Assembly: GCA_017521425.1 (NCBI GenBank) | Contig: JAFXCQ010000024.1 | Span: 124,001 to 188,000, forward strand | Length of the DNA: 64,000 nucleotides | Origin: Clostridia bacterium | GTDB lineage: Bacteria; Bacillota; Clostridia; Oscillospirales; Acutalibacteraceae | Reading direction: 5' to 3' | Part shown: piece by piece, positions 8,108 through 17,968 of the stretch | How the letters are laid out: every line of letters begins with the position of its first letter | Position numbering within the stretch: position 1 is the first letter of the stretch | Made by a program: the position numbers and the translations under genes | The notes under the pieces: generated by a model | The model's database searches: none | The model's input: only the letters and a program-made list of their open reading frames with translations | Told to the model about the DNA's origin: nothing

Positions 8108-11100
8108 TATGATACCACCTTTAATCCTAATTCTTCGTCCAACAAATCGAGTTCAGCTTGTAAGGCTTTAATGTTATCTCCAAAGCCTTCTTCGCGTGCC
8201 AATTCGTTGTTAATTACATCAATTCTAACGGTTAAGTCGTTAAGCCGTTTTTCATATTTTTCTTTTTGTCCGCGCAAATCGTTAATCATATTATCAATTC
8301 TTCGTATAACGCCAAATTCTTCACCTAAATTTACAAGGTGTTTTCCGTTTTTAACAAGATAGATATAATATTCTTCCTTGTCACTTTCAACCAAAAGACC
8401 TTCTGCATTACGTACTTTGGGTTTTCTTGGCTTCATATAGGCAGGAACAATAATCTTAAATCCACGATATTCCATAACACAGGTTTCTTCCGGCTTGTTT
8501 ACGGAGTTTTTCACTGTGTTAAAGATCAAACTACGAGTTTTGCGATATTCTTCATTATCGCCATCATCAGTATTTTCGGCTACAAATTCTCGTTTTTGCT
8601 TTACCTCATCGCGTGCCGATTGCAGTTCTGCTTGTAGTGGTTCATATACCGCAAATAATTCGTCTGCGATTTTACGCAACGCCTCTGCTTCAGCCGATAG
8701 AGATTCATCTTTTTTAGCCGCTTTTTCCATTACTTTAGCAGCCTTATTCGCGGATTTCCATTCGTTTTCTGCTTGTCTTGCTTTTTCTCTGACAACGTTC
8801 TTGGCATCAATAGCTGCCCTGCGTACTGCCTGTAAGGCTTCTTCTTTTTCGCGTTGTTTATTTTCTTTTGCGATTAAAACATCGGTTTCTTTAATATCTT
8901 TTTCACAGAGAGAAATAATTTTCTTTTGTTTTTCAATATTAGCAGGAATACCATCAAGTTCCTCTCGCAATTTGGTTTTTCTTGCAATGACGTCTCGCTC
9001 TAATATGCGGTATTTCGAAAGCTCGTTTGCAACTTCGACACGACGCTTGATTTTAGGGTTGCCTACTGCAAGTGCTTTTACCTCTGCATAGTTAAGAACG
9101 GTCTCATCAACGTCTGCACACTCTCTTTGTGTGCAATCACCCGAAAGAATTTGACTGATAAAACGTTGCTTGGATTCAAGAAGCTGCCAAGAATAAGCAT
9201 CAAAACTTCCCTTTGTAATATATCGAAAAATTTTAACGCTTTTGCTTTTATTGCCACGACGCAAAATACGTCCTTCTCTTTGAACCATATCCGCAGGACG
9301 CCACGGTACATCCAAATGATGCATTGCTACGAGACGTTCTTGGATATTCACGCCATGTCCCGTCTTAAATGTGGAACCAATGAGTACCGATTTTTCGCCT
9401 TTTCTGAGTTCCCTAAACAATTCTTCTTTTTGATGTTCGTTTTGAGCCTCGTGAATAAAAGCAACTTTATTTCCGGGGATACCCATAGCAATAAGGAGCG
9501 ACTTCAGTTCATCGTAAAGATTGAATCCCTCTTTAGGTGTAGAAATATCACAAAAGACAAGCTGAATAGAGTTAGTATCTCTTGTATCGTAGTAAACTTC
9601 TGCGATATTTTCAGCGCAGCGCATTACTTTAGATTCACTTTCTCGTCCGAAGATCAAGTCCACAAGCCGCATATCAAGAGCTGCTTTTCTGCCATCAGTC
9701 GTGATTTTAAGCATATTGTCTTGATCGGGTTTAACACGCTTGTTTCTAATATCATCTGCACGGTTGGAAATGTCTTTCAGAAAATCCTTAAAAATATCAC
9801 TTCCGGCCGATACTGAATCGGTATGTCCTTCAAATTCGGGCAAATTTTCATTATTATCTTCGTGATGGAAATCTGCGATAGAAGAAAGTATAGCTGTGAG
9901 TTCAGGCACGTTCTTAAAGCGTGCAAAACGAGTTTTTAAGTGATAACTATTCGTATCCACATCAATTTCATACTCGGTTGTTTTTTCTGCAAACATACCA
10001 ACCCAGTTATCAAAATTATGAATACCTGCAAATTCAAGTTCGCCCTCTTGCAAATACTGCTGAAGAACAAAAAGATCCGTAAGAGAGTTGGTTATGGGGG
10101 TACCCGTTGCAAACACGATTCTGCCACCGTTGTTTTGACGTTGGATACAATGAACCTTGTCCATCATAGCTTTACACTTATCCGAACCAGCCTTATTAAT
10201 TCCGTGCACTCTATGTATTTCGGTAGCAATCGGCACGTTCTTATAGTAATGTGCCTCATCTAAAAACAAGGTGTTAATGCCAAGTTCATCAAAAGGAATA
10301 GTGCAAATGTTTTTAGGTGCTTCCGCCTCAAGCCTTTCAAGTGCCTTTCTGATTCGCTTTTCCTTGATTTCAATTTTACCTTTCTTATTAAATTTAGCGT
10401 GCGCTTTGTTAAGCATTTCAAGTTGACTTTCGTATAGTTCTTTATAATAATTCTTAGAAAGCGAGAGCATATCGAAAGAACTATACGCCATAATAATCGC
10501 ATCATAATCCTCAGTTTTGATTTTTTCTATGGTAGCGGCTCTTTTTGAAGGCTTAAAATTCTTTTCGTTCACAACCAGTAATTTTGCATCCGGATACATT
10601 TTAAGAAAAGTATTTTCCCATTGGCCCAAAATGTTGTTCGGTACAACGTACAAATTCTTCTTGGATTTGTGTAACCTTCTAAGTTCCATCCCTGCCGCAA
10701 TCATTACAAAAGTTTTTCCAGAACCAACATCGTGAGACAACAAAGTGTTGGGTGTGAAAAGAATTCGTGCTACGGCATCCTTTTGATAATCGTAAAGAGA
10801 AATGTTCTTATTCATATTCGGAAATTTGAGAAATTCACCTTTAAACATTCTTTTCTTTATGTTTCCGAATTTATTGCAATAAGCATTTTGAAGGCGCTGA
10901 GCTCTCTTTTCATCCGACCATACCCAATTTTGAAATTCTTCAACAAGCTTTTCTTGCTTTTCAACCGCTTTGATGGTTTCGTCATTGTTTACAAAGCGGT
11001 TGATTATCGGTTTGCCCGCTGCATTAAATGTTCCGGTATCCACACCATCGGTAATCTGAACTGTCTTTTGGTTAAGCGTATTTTCAAGCAAGTAAAGCAT

Positions 11101-12057
11101 TGGCATTCGCTTTGTGCCAAACGCAGAAAAAACAATTTGCTCATATTTGCCGCTATGTTCACTTTTATTGAAACGACCTTTCTCAGGGACCTCCCAAATT
11201 CCCGTAAATTCATCGTGAAGAACCTTATATTGTTGTTCTTCCCATACCTTTGCTTCAGAATCAAGAGAGTTCAATCCAACAAGATGCAAAATAAAATCAT
11301 CAATTACATCAGCGGGAACCCATGGTGATCCTAACGTACAATAAATATCTTTAATATCAATTTTAGGTGCAACCAACGCTTTTAGGGCTTTAACGTTCTT
11401 TTCAAAATAACCCAAATATTCTTCGTTGGCTTCATTGGCGATTTCCAGTTTGTAGAGTATGTTACCCGAAAGGTATTCATCACTTGTTTCAAACCCTTTG
11501 TACCAGCATTCGTTCCAAGTAAGAGGATTTTGATATATAGCACCATCCAATTCCTTGATAATATCTTTCATATCAATTCCGGTGACTTCGGAAATATACT
11601 CGATATCAACAGCACCCAAATTATCGAGAGAGGCAATAAGACCATCTGCAACAGACTCCACGTGTTCACAAATTTCGTTATTGCCCTCAAAAGCATTTGA
11701 AAAGTCAAGAGGAAGGTCCATACAAGTAACACTTTTTACGTGTTCTCTGTGTTTAATTGCTTCTTCACGGGCAAGTTTTGCGGCGCGTCGTTTTTCTTCT
11801 CTCTCTCTTTTCTTGCGTTCGGCTTCCTTTACGGCACGTTCTTTTGCAGCAATTTCTTCTCTGTGTTTTTCGGCCTCTCGCTCTTTAGCTTGAATGGTAG
11901 CAACTTCAAGAGCTTTCGCCATAATATTTATTTCTTCAATCGTAAGCTTGTCTTGGATTGTTTGAAGATTAGCGTAGTATTCTTCGAAAAACTTAGACTT
12001 CTGCTTTGCAGCTAATACAACATCGTTTTCATTCTTTTTTGTATTTTTCTTGCTCAT
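8107..12057 (-). CDS. Large SNF2-type superfamily 2 helicase
   Basis: 1316 residues. An N-terminal charged Lys/Glu-rich coiled coil (about 65-110) is followed by a region without recognisable motifs. The helicase core starts at LYDYQKDAV and has Walker A DVGSGKTF (about 441-448), LFLDEAHYYK (about 598-607) and FATGTPITNS. The C-terminal helicase domain has GHGVNIQ and QREGRILRRGN (about 925-935). A coiled coil of about 200 residues and a small C-terminal domain follow. The core resembles helicases fused to N6-adenine methyltransferases in large phage and ICE proteins, but no methyltransferase motif (NPPY-like) is visible here. GAGGTG lies upstream of the ATG. It sits in one operon with the LRR protein upstream and MoxR/VWA downstream. 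Confidence 0.9.
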   Translation of the reverse strand: MSKKNTKKNENDVVLAAKQKSKFFEEYYANLQTIQDKLTIEEINIMAKALEVATIQAKEREAEKHREEIAAKERAVKEAERKKREREEKRRAAKLAREEAIKHREHVKSVTCMDLPLDFSNAFEGNNEICEHVESVADGLIASLDNLGAVDIEYISEVTGIDMKDIIKELDGAIYQNPLTWNECWYKGFETSDEYLSGNILYKLEIANEANEEYLGYFEKNVKALKALVAPKIDIKDIYCTLGSPWVPADVIDDFILHLVGLNSLDSEAKVWEEQQYKVLHDEFTGIWEVPEKGRFNKSEHSGKYEQIVFSAFGTKRMPMLYLLENTLNQKTVQITDGVDTGTFNAAGKPIINRFVNNDETIKAVEKQEKLVEEFQNWVWSDEKRAQRLQNAYCNKFGNIKKRMFKGEFLKFPNMNKNISLYDYQKDAVARILFTPNTLLSHDVGSGKTFVMIAAGMELRRLHKSKKNLYVVPNNILGQWENTFLKMYPDAKLLVVNEKNFKPSKRAATIEKIKTEDYDAIIMAYSSFDMLSLSKNYYKELYESQLEMLNKAHAKFNKKGKIEIKEKRIRKALERLEAEAPKNICTIPFDELGINTLFLDEAHYYKNVPIATEIHRVHGINKAGSDKCKAMMDKVHCIQRQNNGGRIVFATGTPITNSLTDLFVLQQYLQEGELEFAGIHNFDNWVGMFAEKTTEYEIDVDTNSYHLKTRFARFKNVPELTAILSSIADFHHEDNNENLPEFEGHTDSVSAGSDIFKDFLKDISNRADDIRNKRVKPDQDNMLKITTDGRKAALDMRLVDLIFGRESESKVMRCAENIAEVYYDTRDTNSIQLVFCDISTPKEGFNLYDELKSLLIAMGIPGNKVAFIHEAQNEHQKEELFRELRKGEKSVLIGSTFKTGHGVNIQERLVAMHHLDVPWRPADMVQREGRILRRGNKSKSVKIFRYITKGSFDAYSWQLLESKQRFISQILSGDCTQRECADVDETVLNYAEVKALAVGNPKIKRRVEVANELSKYRILERDVIARKTKLREELDGIPANIEKQKKIISLCEKDIKETDVLIAKENKQREKEEALQAVRRAAIDAKNVVREKARQAENEWKSANKAAKVMEKAAKKDESLSAEAEALRKIADELFAVYEPLQAELQSARDEVKQKREFVAENTDDGDNEEYRKTRSLIFNTVKNSVNKPEETCVMEYRGFKIIVPAYMKPRKPKVRNAEGLLVESDKEEYYIYLVKNGKHLVNLGEEFGVIRRIDNMINDLRGQKEKYEKRLNDLTVRIDVINNELAREEGFGDNIKALQAELDLLDEELGLKVVS

Positions 12058-12074
12058 TTATGGCACCTCGTATT

Positions 12075-12758
12075 TTAATTTGTTGTTTCGCCCAATACAT
12101 TAATTCCGTATTTCTTGCAATAACGATAAACTTTGGAGTCTTTAGGGCAAGTAACAGTCAGCTTTTCTTTTTTGGGATAAAGAATAGAAGGCATTGAGTT
12201 ATAAACCTCAATATCAGAATCCTTCGCCTCCAACTCCGTTCCGAAAGCACCAACTTCAAGTTCTGCATCACCTTCAAAAATGATATGTGTGCTATCACTA
12301 TGTATCATAAATGCCAAAGCACCAATAGCACGAACGGAGGAAGGAACAACGATTTTAACATTGCGTGCGTTTATGGCAAATGCACGATAATCCAAAATTT
12401 TTACACCACCAGGAATGTGAAAAATAAACTCTTCACGTTCTTCATTCAAATCGTTGAATGCATCTCGACCAATAATTTCAAGAAAAGTTAATTTCGAAAC
12501 ATCGCTATTTTTACAAGCCTTAATCAGTGTTTTTCCATCTTTACTTAAAAGGCAGTTGTGTGCAGAAGAAAAGGCAGGGTTTTCCTCGTCAACCACAATT
12601 CTATCTGCATTAGTGTCAAGAAAAATCCAAGCGTCGGGGTGGAAAGCAACGGCTTCTTTGGGGATATACAAGATGCCTTCAATGGGATTGCCGTTTTCAT
12701 CTGCATTCTCGACCCAAGTAATTACGCCATCTTCGATTGTTAATTTGTAATTTTCCAT
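12075..12758 (-). CDS. Leucine-rich-repeat (BspA/LRR_5-like) cytosolic protein
   Basis: 227 residues. Degenerate LRR_5-type repeats are visible (LTFLEIIGRDAFND, VKILDYRAFAI, VRAIGALAFMI), and the C-terminal end VYRYCKKYGINV is like those of BspA-family repeats. There is no signal peptide, unlike surface BspA proteins, so it should act inside the cell, probably as a protein-binding scaffold. It is the first gene of the operon LRR, helicase, MoxR, VWA and directly follows a dyad-type promoter. GGAGGAA lies upstream of the ATG. A second cytosolic LRR protein at 31.5-32.3 kb appears to be in the same regulon. Confidence 0.75.
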   Translation of the reverse strand: MENYKLTIEDGVITWVENADENGNPIEGILYIPKEAVAFHPDAWIFLDTNADRIVVDEENPAFSSAHNCLLSKDGKTLIKACKNSDVSKLTFLEIIGRDAFNDLNEEREEFIFHIPGGVKILDYRAFAINARNVKIVVPSSVRAIGALAFMIHSDSTHIIFEGDAELEVGAFGTELEAKDSDIEVYNSMPSILYPKKEKLTVTCPKDSKVYRYCKKYGINVLGETTN

Positions 12759-12813
12759 ATTTTGTTCCTCCGTTTTTCTAAAAAAGTGTATAGTAAGGGT
12801 GGGTTACGCAGAT

Positions 12814-12847
12814 ATAATATCAATTTTTATATCCCAAAAATGGTGCA
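12814..12847 (-). promoter_or_regulatory. Dyad-type promoter of the LRR-helicase-MoxR-VWA operon
   Basis: Minus strand: TGCACCATTTTTGGGATAT (12847-12829), 9 nt, TATTAT (12819-12814). The left half-site is the conserved TGCACCA; the right half deviates (TGGGATAT). No -35 box is seen. The leader to the ATG at 12758 is about 50 nt. Confidence 0.7.
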
Positions 12848-12861
12848 TAACAAAAGGGCAT

Positions 12862-12900
12862 AAAAAAAGAACCGCAGTTCTTTTTTGAATTGCGGTTCCT
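12862..12900 (-). terminator. Intrinsic terminator of the DUF262 operon
   Basis: On the minus strand an approximately 12-bp stem (GAACCGCAATTC pairing with GAACTGCGGTTC, one wobble) with an AAAAAA loop is followed by seven Ts. It lies just downstream of the DUF262 gene stop at 12912 and upstream of the LRR operon promoter. Confidence 0.9.
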
Positions 12901-12911
12901 TTAATAAATTC

Positions 12912-15134
12912 TTATATTTCTTTGTTGTTTATTGCCAAAATATCATTATAAAGATTTCTTAACTTTTCCAATCTGTTTTCAGTGTCAATGCCATCATCGT
13001 TTTGAGAAATATCAATACGATAAACTTCCTCATCATTATCATTTCTGAAAACTACATATGCATCATTAACGCAGGAGATATAAATATTCTCAAGGATAAT
13101 ATGCCTGCCTCTGTATTCACTGGATAAATGTTCATCATCAATTGTTTTAAGGAAAGGTTGATATGAACTTTCAGAAGGTTGGCTTTTTGTCAACAATACA
13201 GATAGTTCGTAAATTTTATCAATTCCTTCTGCCCAATAATATTTACCATGACTTCCAGGTCTAAAATGAGGATATTTTATATAGTAATATTGAAGCGGAT
13301 ACTCTGATTTGCTTTCACACAATGCGACATAATCTTTAATTAAATTCTTCAAATAATCGTCTGTAAATGTAACATTCTTACTAAGCAATTCACAAAGAAT
13401 CTTCTTAGTATTATCAAAATGTCCGCCACTAATATTACTTTGGCTCTTATGGAACAAATTTCTCCAAGATGTTATATTCCTTCGAGAACCAGAACCAATT
13501 TGATACCTTTTCGTAGTCTCGCTCTGCGCATATAAGCCGATTGTCATTAAAGCACAATCAACCAAATCCCAATCGCATTCGAACAATGATTTAAATCTTG
13601 GATAAAGTGATGTATCATCCAAACCAACGATAGATATTTGACCTTGAAGCAATTCATGATCCTCAAGTTCAAACAGTGCTTCAGCTTTATCTTGATTGTT
13701 TTCGAGCCAAGCTATCTTTTCGATTTCTTCTTTTAATTGGATAGCATTCAACGCCTTATCAATTTCTGTATCAACAATACCGGAAATTATAATTTTTTCA
13801 ACCTGTTGCAAGATTGCAGGCATTCTATTACCGCTAGTTCTGTTTTCACTATCGCTTATCTCATCTTCGGAGTTTAGAACAAGGTTGTTAACTATCCTCA
13901 AGCGACGAACAAATTCTTCCTCAGTAACACTATCTTTGTTTTGCAAATATGTAATAGTAGCAAACAAAAGAATTATGCCGTTTAAAGGAAATTTTCTGTT
14001 GCCATTGCCAAGTACTTCACCATAATTCCTAAGACAGTCTTCAAAAATATCTACTGTATTAAGGCAAACTTTACCAGTTTCGTGTTCCTTAGATACGAAT
14101 TTACCAATAAACTCACTAGGAGAATCACTTCCTAAATCGCACCAACAATCAAACATGGAAACGAATTTTTGAATATTAGCATCAGCATTTTTCGAATCCT
14201 TAGAAAAGTATTCATACAACAAATCAAATTCATCATCACTTTTGCCTTGCGGAGTTCCACCTAATTGATAACATACAACATCGCATATAAAATGAAAATA
14301 TCTTAAAAATTCATCATCTATTATGTTGTCGTCACTTCGATATTTCCACAACAAATCCGTCCACTCTTTATCGATTTTACTCATAATAGACTCGGCTAAA
14401 TCTTTATCAATTTCACGAATAGTACGCTCTAATTCCGCTTTTAAATGTTCGAACTGGGTAAGTGGCTTACCTCGTGAATTCATTTTAATATACAATTCAT
14501 CCGTAAGTCCCATATCTTTAATCAAAAGGAAATAAAAGGATATTGCGCCTTCTTTAAGTCTATACCAAATATTTGGCACATCAGCGAAGCATTCGTGAAT
14601 AGCATCAAGCATTACTAACATCGAACTAATAGTCGGATCCTTTTGCCAGTCCAAAGGAAACCAAGATTGATCAACAATTTCTTCACTTAAAACTTTTTCA
14701 AATGATGGTTTGTACTCATTAACCAAAAATGAGCAGAATTCTGTTGCACTGTATCGTGTTTCGTAAGTGAAATCATTTAAAAATTCACACTCCTTAGAAT
14801 CAATCCCTTCCTTTTTAGCAGCATATACATGCAATAAAAAGAGTGTTGTAAGTCTTTGCTGACCATCTAAAGGAGTCATTCTGCCATTTTCATCAATGTC
14901 GCCATACACAAAATCTAATGTTGTATTTTGAGAAACAACCGCTTCTTTTAATGCAGCAAGGAAACGCTTTCTAACTCTAAAAACATCTGCTTCATTTCGA
15001 CCCTGTGCATAATCTCGCTGAATTTTGGGAATAACAATCTCACTTAATTGAACTTTCTCATCCTCAATAGAAAACTCAGCCGAAAAAATATCAATAAAAG
15101 TGTGTAACTTTGCAGTTTGCAAATCACCATTCAT
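12912..15134 (-). CDS. DUF262-domain protein (GmrSD-like, larger partner)
   Basis: About 740 residues. The N-terminal DUF262/GmrS-like domain has PKIQRDYAQGR (about 35-45) and the signature DGQQRLTTLF (about 86-95); family members bind or hydrolyse nucleotides at this site. The long C-terminal half has no HNH (DUF1524) motif that I can find, in contrast to the upstream partner. The start is taken as the ATG at 15134, in a TGATG overlap with the partner's stop, with AAGGAGATG upstream; a GTG one codon earlier is possible. The gene pair probably encodes a modification-dependent or other nuclease-type phage-defence system. The function of this larger subunit is not established. Confidence 0.8.
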   Translation of the reverse strand: MNGDLQTAKLHTFIDIFSAEFSIEDEKVQLSEIVIPKIQRDYAQGRNEADVFRVRKRFLAALKEAVVSQNTTLDFVYGDIDENGRMTPLDGQQRLTTLFLLHVYAAKKEGIDSKECEFLNDFTYETRYSATEFCSFLVNEYKPSFEKVLSEEIVDQSWFPLDWQKDPTISSMLVMLDAIHECFADVPNIWYRLKEGAISFYFLLIKDMGLTDELYIKMNSRGKPLTQFEHLKAELERTIREIDKDLAESIMSKIDKEWTDLLWKYRSDDNIIDDEFLRYFHFICDVVCYQLGGTPQGKSDDEFDLLYEYFSKDSKNADANIQKFVSMFDCWCDLGSDSPSEFIGKFVSKEHETGKVCLNTVDIFEDCLRNYGEVLGNGNRKFPLNGIILLFATITYLQNKDSVTEEEFVRRLRIVNNLVLNSEDEISDSENRTSGNRMPAILQQVEKIIISGIVDTEIDKALNAIQLKEEIEKIAWLENNQDKAEALFELEDHELLQGQISIVGLDDTSLYPRFKSLFECDWDLVDCALMTIGLYAQSETTKRYQIGSGSRRNITSWRNLFHKSQSNISGGHFDNTKKILCELLSKNVTFTDDYLKNLIKDYVALCESKSEYPLQYYYIKYPHFRPGSHGKYYWAEGIDKIYELSVLLTKSQPSESSYQPFLKTIDDEHLSSEYRGRHIILENIYISCVNDAYVVFRNDNDEEVYRIDISQNDDGIDTENRLEKLRNLYNDILAINNKEI

Positions 15135-16921
15135 CACTGCTCATCTCCTTCCGTATCAACGCTTTTTGTCTTGTCATCGGTATAAATTTTTTCATCTAGA
15201 TACTTGCTTAATACCCTATTAATATTTTCCACATAGGCTATACGATCTTCAATTCCCCAAAAATGAAGTTGATTACTTTCTGAAGGAGTATAATATTTCA
15301 AGAATACCATTTTCGTACAGAAAGGAATATATTGACCAGCTTTATCCATACGAATAATTTCATTTCTCTTAACATCAAAGGTAGCGTTATTAAGTGCTGC
15401 ATTGTCTGCCGTATTTAACAAAGCAAGATTTGCAATTGAATGGATTGACACATCACCTTTTGCTGTCAACACATCATAAACCTTTTGAGAAATTTTATTA
15501 AACTCATCACGAATAAGTTTAGAACTGTCTATAGCATCTTGCATTTCCTTTAACAATTCCACTTTATCATTTGCAATAGCTCTTACAGAGGCCATATGCT
15601 TTTCAAGCCATAATTTCCATTGTTCCTGTGTTTTTAAGCCTTCTGAGTTTTGAGCATGAATATGCTCTAGGCTCCACACAACCTTACCTGACGTAAATGA
15701 CTTATACTGATTAAATGGAAACCGTTGTGTTTTTTTATCAATTTCATATACTGATTCAACATTAAATAACAGCAAAAGTCTAGTTATACGCTCTCTATCC
15801 TGAGCTTTTGTATATTCTAAATCAGCATAATTTCCATCGATTTTTATGCTCTCAGTTATTAGTGCATCTAATTCATCCTTAAATTGTGTCTTTGTTTTTC
15901 CTTTTGACATTTTAAAGATATTAGCCAAGTTGCCATCTTTGTATTCGGATGCAATAAGATACCCTATCTTGTGATATAAATCGTGATCTTCATACCAATC
16001 CTTCAGCAATAAGAATGTATGCTGAATTTCTTGCCAAACCTTGCTTAATTCCTTTCCCGCTTTACGAAGCGAATCGAAATAAAAAAATGTATAATACTTT
16101 TCTCTGCAATCATCAGGCTTTTCTGAAATCAAATCAAGAACCAAATCTATTCTTGTTTTGTATTTATCACCACCACTGTTAGTAAGAAAATTCCAAAGGC
16201 TCTCATCATGAAGTTCCTTTTCGATTATATCCCATTGTGTGGATATTTCATTTTGCTTAGCCTCGTGTAATTTTTGCTTCAGTTCAATATTTTTACCATT
16301 GACATCTAAGTTGGTTTCGGTCAAGAACATCGCCTTAACAAGTTCTGCACTCGTAAGGGGGATTTTTCCAATATTTAAGCGAGTAAACAAATCGATGGCA
16401 TCCTTGCTGTCTGCAGGAATCTCATACCAAATGATTTTCACATATTTGGAAAGAAAACTATAGATATCAAATGCAGCAACAACCTTGTCTTCACGTTCTT
16501 CAAACCACTTATCAATAGTTTTATATGCCTGATACATATGAAAAAAGTCGATATTATCCTCTGCAATATCCTCTCGAATGTCAGATAGGTATTCCCCGGA
16601 TTTATCTCTAATATCATATGATAATTGATATTTTGAATTTATTGGAATGTTTGCCTCTCTTTTAATATATTGTAGCAATATAAAAGGGGTCGTAAGTCTC
16701 TGTTGTCCATCTATAAGTTCATATTTACCGTTATTTTCTTTGACAACTATAGGTTGCAAACAATAACTTTTATGTCCATTTTCATAAATATCATCCAATA
16801 ACCTTGTTACTTCGTCAACGCCCCAACGGTATCCGCGTTGGTATGAGGGAATATTAAATTCTCCTGCAATATTACCAACCAATATCGTGTCAAGCTTTAT
16901 TCCAGAATTAATAATTTCCAT
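15134..16921 (-). CDS. DUF262-DUF1524 protein (GmrSD-like type IV restriction endonuclease)
   Basis: 595 residues. The N-terminal DUF262 domain has IPSYQRGYRW and IDGQQRLTTPF (about 67-78; the final residue is Pro-Phe rather than Leu). The C-terminal DUF1524 HNH-type nuclease domain has SLEHIHAQN (about 416-424) and a second conserved block IANLALLNTADNAALNN followed by KR. These match GmrSD and related DUF262/DUF1524 enzymes that cut modified phage DNA. AAAGGAATAAGGAA precedes the ATG. It is followed with a one-base overlap by a second DUF262 gene, and preceded by a WYL regulator 47 bp upstream. Confidence 0.88.
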   Translation of the reverse strand: MEIINSGIKLDTILVGNIAGEFNIPSYQRGYRWGVDEVTRLLDDIYENGHKSYCLQPIVVKENNGKYELIDGQQRLTTPFILLQYIKREANIPINSKYQLSYDIRDKSGEYLSDIREDIAEDNIDFFHMYQAYKTIDKWFEEREDKVVAAFDIYSFLSKYVKIIWYEIPADSKDAIDLFTRLNIGKIPLTSAELVKAMFLTETNLDVNGKNIELKQKLHEAKQNEISTQWDIIEKELHDESLWNFLTNSGGDKYKTRIDLVLDLISEKPDDCREKYYTFFYFDSLRKAGKELSKVWQEIQHTFLLLKDWYEDHDLYHKIGYLIASEYKDGNLANIFKMSKGKTKTQFKDELDALITESIKIDGNYADLEYTKAQDRERITRLLLLFNVESVYEIDKKTQRFPFNQYKSFTSGKVVWSLEHIHAQNSEGLKTQEQWKLWLEKHMASVRAIANDKVELLKEMQDAIDSSKLIRDEFNKISQKVYDVLTAKGDVSIHSIANLALLNTADNAALNNATFDVKRNEIIRMDKAGQYIPFCTKMVFLKYYTPSESNQLHFWGIEDRIAYVENINRVLSKYLDEKIYTDDKTKSVDTEGDEQ

Positions 16922-16968
16922 TTCCTTATTCCTTTCTAATTTGATGTTGTTAAATCACACCAAGAAAA

Positions 16969-17955
16969 TTACTTTTTGTATTTATTTTGCGCATCGCTTA
17001 AATTATCAATAATTCGTTTCCTCAAGTGCTCCGGCGCAAGCACTTCTACATAATTCAAGTATTGCATTGCCCAGTGTTCCATAGCTGAAGGACTTGCCTG
17101 TAAAGTAACGATAACTTCTTTTTCATTATCTGTATTTTCAATCTTAATATCTTTGCCGAACCAGTCAATTACTTGGTCAATGATGCCGACTGATGTGATA
17201 AACTGAATTCTTTCCGGTTCATCGGTATACATATACGGCATAGTTGAAGCAATCTTCTTATAATCAATACCGCTCTCATAACCCTCAACATCACGGATGG
17301 GTTTTGCCGGCTTATCATAGAACTGCATATTACTGATTCGATCTAATCTATGAAAGACCATATTACCCCAATAAGTGCTATGTGCCATTAAATAGTATTT
17401 TTGGTTATGTAAAATCAATTGATATGGCGTGACACGTTGAAAAGATGACTTGTGTAACTTTTTATCAAGACCATACTTGTTGTAGTCGTATTGTAGTTGT
17501 TTGCCTTCTTCAATAGCGGTGTCAACCATTTCAATATTATAAAACAATGCCTTGTTTTCGGTTTTGTTCCAATCGCCAACCGAGTGAATATTCTTAACGT
17601 GCGAACGGAAATATTTATTGGAAAGTCCGCACAATTTTTCTATCAAATCAGATGAATGGCGGGGATTAATGTGTTGGCTACACAAAACGCCATCAATCAA
17701 AAGTTTTAATTCGGAATCCTCAAACTCTCTACTTTCCAAGTAACTTCCTGCACGGCGAGATTCAATATCCACTCCCGCTTCTTTCAAAAGAGAAATATTG
17801 CGGCTAATTGCTTTGCGCTCGATTACGATACCGTAATCGGATTCCAAATGCTCAGCAATATCATCCTGTGTTAGAGGATGATCATAGTCGCTGTATTTAT
17901 GAAAAATCTGCCATATGCGAATAAGAGCTAATTTTTTAGGTTCCAAATTATCCAT
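16969..17955 (-). CDS. WYL-domain transcriptional regulator
   Basis: 328 residues. An N-terminal winged-helix HTH (LALIRIWQIFHKYSDYDHPL through ERKAISRNISLL) is followed by a WYL domain (YQLILHNQKYYLMAH, about 180-195, with FHRLDRI after it) and a WCX-like C-terminus. WYL regulators control many defence islands and sense nucleic-acid-type ligands. The start at 17955 is preferred over an ATG at 17976 because AAAGGAGA lies 7 nt upstream, overlapping the stop of the preceding gene. It is the only dedicated transcription factor in the accessory cluster, so it is the first candidate for binding the repeated promoter dyad. That link is inference. Confidence 0.9.
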   Translation of the reverse strand: MDNLEPKKLALIRIWQIFHKYSDYDHPLTQDDIAEHLESDYGIVIERKAISRNISLLKEAGVDIESRRAGSYLESREFEDSELKLLIDGVLCSQHINPRHSSDLIEKLCGLSNKYFRSHVKNIHSVGDWNKTENKALFYNIEMVDTAIEEGKQLQYDYNKYGLDKKLHKSSFQRVTPYQLILHNQKYYLMAHSTYWGNMVFHRLDRISNMQFYDKPAKPIRDVEGYESGIDYKKIASTMPYMYTDEPERIQFITSVGIIDQVIDWFGKDIKIENTDNEKEVIVTLQASPSAMEHWAMQYLNYVEVLAPEHLRKRIIDNLSDAQNKYKK

Positions 17956-17968
17956 TTTGATGTCTCCT

